Below are positions 34,307-41,869 of a stretch of DNA of 51,184 bases, one piece after another. The stretch covers positions 1-51,184 of the forward strand of contig DXDA01000001.1 of the NCBI GenBank assembly GCA_019115745.1, written 5' to 3'. The translations under genes and the position numbers were made by a program. Under the pieces are notes generated by a model that ran no database searches, had not been told where the DNA came from, and worked only from the letters and a program-made list of their open reading frames with translations. Position 1 is the first letter of the stretch, and the number at the start of each line of letters is the position of its first letter. Source of the DNA: Candidatus Alistipes intestinigallinarum. Lineage in GTDB: Bacteria > Bacteroidota > Bacteroidia > Bacteroidales > Rikenellaceae.

Positions 34307-36238
34307 ATGACAAATCGCATCATATATCTGTTTGTGGTTGCGGCCGCACTGGCCGGTTGCAGCCGGGACGCGGCCTCATGGAGCGAGCCCGTGGACGGAG
34401 AACCGGTTCGGTTTTCCGCTTCGGGGGCATCGACCCGCACCTCGGTGGAGGCCGGAACCGACGGACGCCTGGCGATCTCGTGGACCGAAGGGGATCAAGT
34501 GGGTATTTACGGTATGAGCAACGGCCGTTCGATCGGTAACAACTATACCTATATTGCCGCACCTTTCGAGGAGGAGCCGTCGCGGTGCTCCTTCTCGGCC
34601 GAAGACCCCTCCAAGATCTTCACCTGGAAGTACGGAACGGCCCAAGGCTATTACGCCTATTATCCTTATACGTCGGTGGAGGGACGGGAATTGTCCGCTA
34701 CAACGCATCCTTTCTCGCTCCCTGCCGCTCAGACACAGAGTGGCGTGAATTCGCCCGAACATCTGGCCCGCTACGGGTTGCTGACGGCCCAGCCGGTCGA
34801 GATTGCCGCCTCGGATGAGGCACACGGAGGCATTCAGTTCAACTTTGCCAACGCCTTCTCGATCGTGGAGCTGCGGCTGAAGATGACTGCCGACTGTCCG
34901 ATCGAGAGCGTCCCGCTGAAGCAGATCCGGCTCGTTGCCGAGTCCGGAAATCTGGCCATCCCGGCCGGAACGATCGACCTCACGGTGCCGATCGGCTCCG
35001 ACCCTGAACTCCCCGTCACGGTTGAAGAGGGAAGCCCGGAGGTTGTACTCGGGTTTGACGAATCGTTTGAAGTGGGTAAGGAGGAGTATGTCAGTGCCTA
35101 TCTGTTGGTGGCTCCCGGAAGCCATGCCGCCGGGAGTGTGCGTCTGGAGTTGACCGCCATCGACAACTCGATCCGCAGCACCACTTTCTCCGAGGCGATC
35201 GCCCTCTTGCCCAACCGTCACTATACGAAGACCTTCGACCTGTCGCTCGACGAGTTTGAGCCGGTGGACGAGTTTGAGGCGGAGCTTCCGGTGCTGACCT
35301 GCAAGGTGGGTGAGCCGCTGACCGTGACCATGACGGGCGTGGCCGACCGGATTGACTTCTGGTCGGGCGAAGAGGGCCACGACTATGCCTATTCGGAGAA
35401 GGACCGGATGCAGGAGGCGGATATGACCACCAGCTTCTGGATGCTGCTCAACAGCGGAACCCAGCGCACGCCGCTCAAGGTGAAATACTCCACCGACTTC
35501 GACGGTACGATGACCGAAGAGGGTATTCTGGCTGCTACCTGGACGGATGTGACGGCGCAGTTCGACTTGACGACCTACATTTACGGTACGGATACGAAAA
35601 CGACGGTCAGTGCATCGATCCCGCCCCACAATGTCGGGACGGTCGACTGCAGCGACTGGTTTGCCGGAGAAAACAACAGTTGTTATATCGCACTTTTCTA
35701 TCATGTGGATCAGTACGATGCTGATTATGTGGATCCGGCGACGGGAACTGCGGGGAACGGACGAACCTATGTGTATATTCACGACATGTGGGTAAGGGCA
35801 CAATATAAGTCGGAGAGTTCCTATACGGAAATTTATCGGCAGAAGTACGTTAAAAACGAGGAGAATCCCGCCTATCCGACCGTTGTTTTCGGCTCGACTT
35901 TCGATGATGGCGATGGAACCAATCCGTTGAATGTATATTCCTATACGACCAGTTCCTATTCCTATCCTTATGTCATGCGCCTGGGTTCAACCTTCCGGCC
36001 TACGGTAGAGAAGAACTCGTACATTGTTCTTCCGCGTCTGGAGCGCCCCGAGGCGAAGAATGTCGGCAAGGACCAGCCGTTCGTCGTCAAAGCCGAGAGC
36101 GATCCGGTACCGACCAGCTACCAGTATGTCTTTACGCAGCCCGGAGTCTATGAGGTGGCCGTGGTGGGTACCTCGCAGACCCTCACCGGTCCGAAAGCGA
36201 TTGTGAAACAGGCGACCGTTACCGTGACGGCGGAATAA
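34307..36238 (+). CDS. Fimbrillin-like / DUF5017 fusion lipoprotein
   Basis: The product has 643 residues with Cys18 in VAAALAGCSRD. The N-terminal half (about 25-310) reads as a fimbrillin (Mfa-like) domain: PVRFSASGASTRTSVEAG, LAISWTEGDQVGIYG, WKYGTAQGYYAYYPYTS, GIQFNFANAFSIVELRLKM, and a closing LLPNRHYTKTFDLSL. The C-terminal half (about 320-643) is DUF5017 and parallels the preceding protein: CKVGEPLTVTMTGVADRIDF, WSGEEGHDYAYSEKDRM, VKYSTDFDGT, LAATWTDVTAQFDL. The fusion probably extends a glycan-binding module from the surface. It follows its paralogue by 12 nt. Confidence 0.82.
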   Translation: MTNRIIYLFVVAAALAGCSRDAASWSEPVDGEPVRFSASGASTRTSVEAGTDGRLAISWTEGDQVGIYGMSNGRSIGNNYTYIAAPFEEEPSRCSFSAEDPSKIFTWKYGTAQGYYAYYPYTSVEGRELSATTHPFSLPAAQTQSGVNSPEHLARYGLLTAQPVEIAASDEAHGGIQFNFANAFSIVELRLKMTADCPIESVPLKQIRLVAESGNLAIPAGTIDLTVPIGSDPELPVTVEEGSPEVVLGFDESFEVGKEEYVSAYLLVAPGSHAAGSVRLELTAIDNSIRSTTFSEAIALLPNRHYTKTFDLSLDEFEPVDEFEAELPVLTCKVGEPLTVTMTGVADRIDFWSGEEGHDYAYSEKDRMQEADMTTSFWMLLNSGTQRTPLKVKYSTDFDGTMTEEGILAATWTDVTAQFDLTTYIYGTDTKTTVSASIPPHNVGTVDCSDWFAGENNSCYIALFYHVDQYDADYVDPATGTAGNGRTYVYIHDMWVRAQYKSESSYTEIYRQKYVKNEENPAYPTVVFGSTFDDGDGTNPLNVYSYTTSSYSYPYVMRLGSTFRPTVEKNSYIVLPRLERPEAKNVGKDQPFVVKAESDPVPTSYQYVFTQPGVYEVAVVGTSQTLTGPKAIVKQATVTVTAE

Positions 36239-36256
36239 ATCTAACAGCTAACAGCC

Positions 36257-37861
36257 ATGAAAAACACGATCAGATTCATTCTTTTGTTTCTTGCCGGTTC
36301 GGTCGTAGCCTCCTGCTCCAAGGATGAGGGGGGCGCGGAACCGCCTGTTGCGGCCGGTGCGGTCGAGGTGCGCGGAACGCTTGTCGATATCCGCTCTGCG
36401 ACGGCCGGGGAGAAGGTCTTCCCGCAGCACGACGGATATACGTTCCAGACCGATATCGAGGAGCTTTTCGAGACCCCTTACTCGTATGCGGTAGGGTTGA
36501 TGGAGTCCCGCGGAGCGGAGGCTTTCCGTTGCGGCAGCGCCGGGACAGTCTATCTGGCTACGGATTGCCCCAACATGCAGGCTGCGGGCTGGACCGCCCA
36601 GAAACGCAGCTTCCAGGTCGGGGAGATCGACTATTACCTCTATGCCTACAACTGCACGACTCCGAACCAGTGGGTCGATATTCCGAATCCCGCCGACCGG
36701 AAATATTCGACGATGCTCTTCGCGCAGAAACTCAGCGTTGCCGGGACTTCGATTCCGGGAACGGTTATCGCCCAGGCTCCCGTTCTGCGGCAGTATGCGA
36801 TCAACAACGTCTGCATGACGATCCTCCCCAACGGCGAGTATATCGCCGCATGTACGGGCTCCACGGTCGAGAATCAAGGCGTTTCGCTCTTCGTTTCGTC
36901 CGACCGGGGCCGGAGCTGGAAGGTGCTTTCGCAGAACAACCTTACGGTGAACGGTATTGCCAACTATTGCAATATTTTCGTGCATGAGGGAGCGCTCTAC
37001 ATGATGGGTGTGGGGCCGAATCGTCAGAACGTGGTGATTACACGCTCCGATGACAACGGCCGCACGTGGACCAATCCGCAGGATGAAGCGAGCGGTATTC
37101 TGATGCGCGGGTCGTTCCATTCGTCGTCGGTGCCGGTTGTGGTGAGCGGCGGGCGCATCTGGCGGGCCATGGAGACCTATGACAACGACGAGAAGACCGC
37201 CTTTGTGATGTCGGCCCCCGCGGATGCCGATCTGCTTCAGGCATCGAGTTGGAAAGCAACCAATACGATTCCCGGCACGACACCCGTCAGCACGGACTGG
37301 GAGTTCGACGGAAAACGGGTTTCGGAGTTGATCGAGGGCAACGTCGTGGCGACCCCCGACGGTAAACTCTACAACATCCTGCGGGCCAGCAGCTCCTATA
37401 CGAGTCTGGCTGCGGGCCGCGCGACCATCGTCGATGAAAACACGCTGGAGATCACGGCTCCCGACGACCTGATCCGTTTCCCGGGCGGCGGCAAGAAGTT
37501 TACGATCCGTTACGACGAGCAGAGCCGGCGCTACTGGGCAATCACCAATCCGGCTTCCGACAACGTGGCCGGGATGTCGCACAACGGCATCTACGCCTCG
37601 GGCATTACCGAGAATCTCGTGCGGAACCGGCTGGTGCTCTGCTATTCGACCGATCTCTCGACCTGGATTCAGTACAAGGAGATCGTTTCGGACCCCGATC
37701 CCTTCTTCCATGGCTTCCAGTATGTCGACTGGATGTTCGACGGCGAGGACATCGTGGCCGTGTGCCGGATGGCCTGCCCCGAGAGTCGCGGACTTCCCGT
37801 GCGTCAGCACGATGCGAACTTCATGACCTTCTTCCGGATTGAGAACTTCCGAACCCTTTAA
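36257..37861 (+). CDS. Sialidase-fold (BNR) lipoprotein, copy 1
   Basis: The product has 534 residues with Cys20 in SVVASCSKD. Residues about 35-160 form an N-terminal accessory domain (GTVYLATDCPN ... YYLYAYNC ... WVDIP). A six-bladed propeller follows with two clear Asp-boxes, S214SDRGRSW221 and S264DDNGRTW271. Conserved blocks shared with the next gene are FPGGGKKFTIRYD, GIYASGI and GFQYVDWMFDGEDIVAV. The FRIP arginine motif expected at the start of a classical GH33 sialidase propeller is not seen; the equivalent place reads QYAINNVCMTILPNG. It is therefore probably an exo-acting hydrolase or lyase of another family, or a diverged ulosonic-acid hydrolase. Confidence 0.8.
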   Translation: MKNTIRFILLFLAGSVVASCSKDEGGAEPPVAAGAVEVRGTLVDIRSATAGEKVFPQHDGYTFQTDIEELFETPYSYAVGLMESRGAEAFRCGSAGTVYLATDCPNMQAAGWTAQKRSFQVGEIDYYLYAYNCTTPNQWVDIPNPADRKYSTMLFAQKLSVAGTSIPGTVIAQAPVLRQYAINNVCMTILPNGEYIAACTGSTVENQGVSLFVSSDRGRSWKVLSQNNLTVNGIANYCNIFVHEGALYMMGVGPNRQNVVITRSDDNGRTWTNPQDEASGILMRGSFHSSSVPVVVSGGRIWRAMETYDNDEKTAFVMSAPADADLLQASSWKATNTIPGTTPVSTDWEFDGKRVSELIEGNVVATPDGKLYNILRASSSYTSLAAGRATIVDENTLEITAPDDLIRFPGGGKKFTIRYDEQSRRYWAITNPASDNVAGMSHNGIYASGITENLVRNRLVLCYSTDLSTWIQYKEIVSDPDPFFHGFQYVDWMFDGEDIVAVCRMACPESRGLPVRQHDANFMTFFRIENFRTL

Positions 37862-37871
37862 CGGCGTGACG

Positions 37872-39509
37872 ATGGACCGAATTCGAAAATGGAGATACCT
37901 CCTGTGGGTGCTCGTGACGGTGTGGCCGCTCCTGTTGGCGGCGGCACCGTCGCGCACGCCCGTGGTGGAGGTCCGGGGTCGTTTGATCGACATCCGCAAG
38001 GCCGACCGCTGGTCGGAGGCCTATCCGCAATATAAAAAACATCGTTTTGGAAACTCCCTGCCCGAGCGACTGGTCGGTATGAAATATGCCGTGAGCCTCA
38101 AGGAGTTTGCGGGCCCTTCGGCGGTCCGCTCCTCCAAACCGTGCGATCTGCTGCTGGCACTCCATGGCACGGTGCCCGATACGACGTTGTGGCATCCTAC
38201 CGGTGAGACATTCAACATCAATCGCAACCAATATCGGCTCTACAAGGGCCGCTATACGACTCCGGGGGAGTGGATGGAGCTCCCTGTGACCCGCCGTGGA
38301 AAATCGTCGTCGATGCTTTTCTGCCGCAAACTGCGCGTGGCCGAGACCGTTCCGGTCCCGGGAACCGTCATTACGAAGGTCCCGGTGCTGCGCAAGACGC
38401 ACATCACCAATCCGAACATCCTCATCCTGCCCGACGGCAGCTACCTGGCAGCCTGCAGCGGCATCTCCTCTCAGCGGGCCATCGGGCTCTATCGCTCGAC
38501 GGACCGCGGTGAGAGTTGGTCCGAATGGTCGAAGGTCGACTATCCGGTCAACTTCTACACGCTTTTCCGGCATCGGGACGCCCTCTACCTGATGGGTACC
38601 CACTCGCCGCGGGGCATGATTGTTATCTGCCGCTCGGAGGATGACGGCCGTACCTGGGAACTGCCGGACGAGGAGTCCGGGCGTGGTATTCTGCTCGAAG
38701 GACGTTATCATTCGGCGCCGGTCCCGGTGGTCGAGCACAAGGGGCGCCTTTGGCGAGCCATGGAGACCAATTTCCCCGATGAACGGCGGCAGGCATTCGT
38801 CCTCTCGGCGAAGGTCTCCGACGATCTGATGAAGGCGTCGAGCTGGAAGATCTCCCGCTTTCTGAAATCCTCCGCCGAGTGGATTGCCGACGGTGGAGAG
38901 GGCGGATTCCGCCAGTGGATCGAGGGCAACATCGTGGTTGCTCCGGATGGAAACCTCGTGAATGTCCTGCGGGTCGACGAGCACAAGTGGGGCCGTTCGG
39001 CTGCCGTGGTGCATGTCGACGATGAGCGGAAATTGCGCTTCGATCCCGAGAAGGATATCATCGAGATGCCGGGCGGCGGCAAGAAATTCACCATCCGATA
39101 CGACTCCCTGTCGCACCGTTACTGGGCCCTCTCCTCGATCGTTCTCGACGAGTTCCGCGGAATGCGACATGGCGGCATCTATGCGTCGGGAATCCACTGC
39201 GGGCTGATCCGCAATACGCTGGCGCTGATCAGTTCGGAGGATCTCTACCATTGGCAGGTGGAGCGCATCGTCCTGGCAAGCGACAATCCGTTTTTCGACG
39301 GTTTCCAGTATGTCGACTGGCAGTTCGACGGCGAGGACCTCGTCTCCGTGATCCGGCTGGCCATGGAGGAGCCGCGCGGTCTGCCGAATCGGCAGCACGA
39401 TGCCAATTTCCTGGTGTTCAAACGAGTCGAGCGTTTCCGCGAGCCGGGAACTCCCGATACGATCCGTACGCTCCACAAACCTGTTGCGGGGCAGCCGGAT
39501 TCCGAATAA
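37872..39509 (+). CDS. Sialidase-fold (BNR) secreted protein, copy 2
   Basis: The product has 545 residues from the ATG at 37872; an upstream in-frame TTG overlaps the previous gene and is not needed. The signal peptide (YLLWVLVTVWPLLLAAAPS) appears to be type I, unlike the lipidated copy 1. It is a tandem paralogue of copy 1, with the same accessory domain, Asp-boxes S209TDRGESW216 and S255EDDGRTW262, and blocks MPGGGKKFTIRYD, GIYASGI and FFDGFQYVDWQFDGEDLVSV. The FRIP-equivalent position reads KTHITNPNILILPDG. Different localisation and residues suggest the pair acts at different places or on different linkages. Confidence 0.8.
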   Translation: MDRIRKWRYLLWVLVTVWPLLLAAAPSRTPVVEVRGRLIDIRKADRWSEAYPQYKKHRFGNSLPERLVGMKYAVSLKEFAGPSAVRSSKPCDLLLALHGTVPDTTLWHPTGETFNINRNQYRLYKGRYTTPGEWMELPVTRRGKSSSMLFCRKLRVAETVPVPGTVITKVPVLRKTHITNPNILILPDGSYLAACSGISSQRAIGLYRSTDRGESWSEWSKVDYPVNFYTLFRHRDALYLMGTHSPRGMIVICRSEDDGRTWELPDEESGRGILLEGRYHSAPVPVVEHKGRLWRAMETNFPDERRQAFVLSAKVSDDLMKASSWKISRFLKSSAEWIADGGEGGFRQWIEGNIVVAPDGNLVNVLRVDEHKWGRSAAVVHVDDERKLRFDPEKDIIEMPGGGKKFTIRYDSLSHRYWALSSIVLDEFRGMRHGGIYASGIHCGLIRNTLALISSEDLYHWQVERIVLASDNPFFDGFQYVDWQFDGEDLVSVIRLAMEEPRGLPNRQHDANFLVFKRVERFREPGTPDTIRTLHKPVAGQPDSE

Positions 39510-39519
39510 ACCTTAATGA

Positions 39520-41868
39520 ATGATGAAAACCATGAACCGAATCTTGAAAAAATGGGTGGCCCTTGCGGCTCTCCTGCTGCTGTCTGCGGGTACGGTCTGC
39601 GGGCAGCCTTTCCTGCGGTTGCCGGCGATTGTCGGCGACCACATGGTGCTTCAGGCCGATACGGTTGTCGCGCTTCACGGCTGGGCCGATCCCAATGCCC
39701 GGGTTACGGTGACCCCTTCGTGGGGTGAGCCGGTGACCGTGCGCGTCGGATACGATACGAAGTGGGAAGTGAAGTTGAAGACCCCCGCAGCCTCGTCGAA
39801 AGCCCACAGCATTGCTTTCCAGAGCAGCCGGAAGGTGTCGCAGACGGTCAAGGATGTACTGATCGGCCAGGTTTGGCTCTGCAGCGGACAGTCGAACATG
39901 AACTGGAGCGCCGCAAACGGGATTGTGGACATGAAGCAGGAGCTGACGGGCAAACTGAACCCGCAGATCCGCCTCTTCACCGTCACGAAAAACAGTTCGC
40001 CCTATCCGGCCGAGGATTGTGTCGGACGCTGGGAGGTGTGTGATGCCGAGAGTGCGCTGTACTTCAGTGCCGTGGGGTATTTCTTCGGAAAACGGCTCGC
40101 CGAGGAGCTCCGTCAACCCGTCGGACTGGTCAACTCGTCGTGGGGCGGGACGCCGGTCGAGGTGTGGACGCCGGCCTCCGCCATGAAGAAGAACCCGCAG
40201 ATGGTCGACGCCTGGAAGAAACACTCCAAATACAACCGGGGTTGGGACATCGGTTCGCTCTACAATGCGATGATCGTGCCGCTGCTCCGGACGACCTTTG
40301 CCGGGGCGATCTGGTACCAGGGCGAATCGAACAAGGAGAATGCCGCGCTCTATGGCGAGGAGTTCCGCCTGATGATCGAGAGCTGGCGCAAGGCTTTCCA
40401 TCAGACGTTGCCCTTCTATTTCGTCCAGATCGCGCCTCATGCCCGGACCGAAGGCGGCATTACCGGGGCTCTGGTCCGCGAACAGCAGGCGCGTGTGGCC
40501 GCGACGGTGCCCGAAACGGGCATGGTCGTCATCTCGGATCTGGTCGATGACGTTACGAACATCCACCCGGCCTACAAGAAGGGGGTTGGTGACCGCCTGG
40601 CCGGATGGGCACTCGGCGAGGTGTACGGGAAGAAAGACCATAAATACCGCCATGCGACCTTCCGTTCGGCCGAGTTCAAGCGCAATCAGGTGATCGTCGC
40701 GTTCGATTATGCTGAGGGCGGTCTTGTTTGTCCGGACGGCGCGATTGTGGGACTGGAGGTGTGCGATGCCTCGATGCGTTTCGTCCCGGCTCAGGGAATG
40801 ATCGACGAGCGCAGCGGTGCGCTGGTGGCCTGGAGCAAGGGCGTGTCGCGTCCCGTAGCTGTCCGTTATTGCTTCAGTGATGGGGCTATTGGAAACCTTT
40901 TCGATGCGGCGGGACTCCCCGTAGCGCCGTTCCGCAGCGATGCGGACAATGCCGCCGCTCCGGTCCGGCTCCCCGACGATGCCGTTTCACGCATGGAGGT
41001 GACGGCCCGCGGCGACGGCTTCGAGGTCCGCTCCTTTACGGAAGGTGCGAAGATTTTCCTGAACCGGGTCTATCCGCTGACGATGGTTCCCGCGCGTTTT
41101 GCGGGGTTTGAAATGTTGGTACACAATGCGGGCTCGAATCTCGAACTGCCCTGTAGTGTGACGGCCTCCGCTGCCGGGCGTATCTACCTCATCGCCCGTC
41201 GCAATTCCATTACGGCGGCCGATCTGCGGGGCTGGAAACGGGAGCGGAACTCCGAGGTCCGCTACTCGACGCGTGACAAGAACAATCCCGGCATCCTGGA
41301 TATTTACTACAAGGAGGTGAAGGCCGGAGAGCAGGTGGAGCTCCCGACCACGAAGGATTTCGCGGGCATCACGCTCCTCGCGGCGAAGATCGGCTATACG
41401 AATCCGAATCCCAAGGCGGAAGTGGCAAAAACCGCATCGGCCCCTGTTTCGCGTATGCTGGTGACGGCGCGTGGCGAGGGATACGAGGTGCGGAGCTTTG
41501 GCGTGGGTGTGAAACCCTTCCTGAATCGGGTTTATCCGCTGTCGATGGTTCCGGAGCGCTTTGTGGGGTTCAAGATGCTGGCCCACGAAGCCGGGCAAAA
41601 ACTCGGCCAGCGCTGCACCGTAACCGCCGGTTCCGACGGCCGCATCTACCTTGTGGCTCGCCGCAACAAGTATACGGCGGCGGATCTGAAGGGCTGGACC
41701 CGGGAACCCGATTCCGAGGTGCGCTATACGACGCATGACAAGAGCAAACCCGGCATTCTGGATATCTACTACAAGGAGGTGAAGTCCGGTGACCGGGTAT
41801 CGCTCCCCGTCACCGACGATTTTGCGGGGATGACCCTGATTGCTGCTGAAATCGAATACGAGAAATAG
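39520..41868 (+). CDS. SGNH sialate O-acetylesterase-type enzyme with two C-terminal repeats
   Basis: The product has 782 residues; ATG 39520, 39523 or 39532 all precede the same signal peptide (ALAALLLLSAGTVCGQ). The esterase part (about 30-470) matches the sialate O-acetylesterase (SASA) family: catalytic Ser125 in CSGQSNM, SSWGGTPVEVWTP, WYQGESN near residue 267, and His349 in NIHPAYKKGVGDRLAGWAL. Residues about 489-623 and 643-779 are two copies of one accessory domain, described separately. The enzyme should remove O-acetyl groups from an acidic or neutral sugar in the periplasm or at the surface, ahead of the propeller enzymes. SASA-family esterases are not confined to sialic acid. Confidence 0.88.
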   Translation: MMKTMNRILKKWVALAALLLLSAGTVCGQPFLRLPAIVGDHMVLQADTVVALHGWADPNARVTVTPSWGEPVTVRVGYDTKWEVKLKTPAASSKAHSIAFQSSRKVSQTVKDVLIGQVWLCSGQSNMNWSAANGIVDMKQELTGKLNPQIRLFTVTKNSSPYPAEDCVGRWEVCDAESALYFSAVGYFFGKRLAEELRQPVGLVNSSWGGTPVEVWTPASAMKKNPQMVDAWKKHSKYNRGWDIGSLYNAMIVPLLRTTFAGAIWYQGESNKENAALYGEEFRLMIESWRKAFHQTLPFYFVQIAPHARTEGGITGALVREQQARVAATVPETGMVVISDLVDDVTNIHPAYKKGVGDRLAGWALGEVYGKKDHKYRHATFRSAEFKRNQVIVAFDYAEGGLVCPDGAIVGLEVCDASMRFVPAQGMIDERSGALVAWSKGVSRPVAVRYCFSDGAIGNLFDAAGLPVAPFRSDADNAAAPVRLPDDAVSRMEVTARGDGFEVRSFTEGAKIFLNRVYPLTMVPARFAGFEMLVHNAGSNLELPCSVTASAAGRIYLIARRNSITAADLRGWKRERNSEVRYSTRDKNNPGILDIYYKEVKAGEQVELPTTKDFAGITLLAAKIGYTNPNPKAEVAKTASAPVSRMLVTARGEGYEVRSFGVGVKPFLNRVYPLSMVPERFVGFKMLAHEAGQKLGQRCTVTAGSDGRIYLVARRNKYTAADLKGWTREPDSEVRYTTHDKSKPGILDIYYKEVKSGDRVSLPVTDDFAGMTLIAAEIEYEK
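40984..41856 (+). repeat. Tandem duplicated accessory domain in the SGNH enzyme
   Basis: Two copies (about 40984-41391 and 41446-41856) encode 135-residue domains with the shared blocks VYPLxMVPxRFxGF, GRIYLxARRN, TAADLxGW and GILDIYYKEVKxGxxVxLP. They are similar at the protein level but diverged at the DNA level, so this is an old duplication. Confidence 0.85.
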
Positions 41869-41869
41869 G

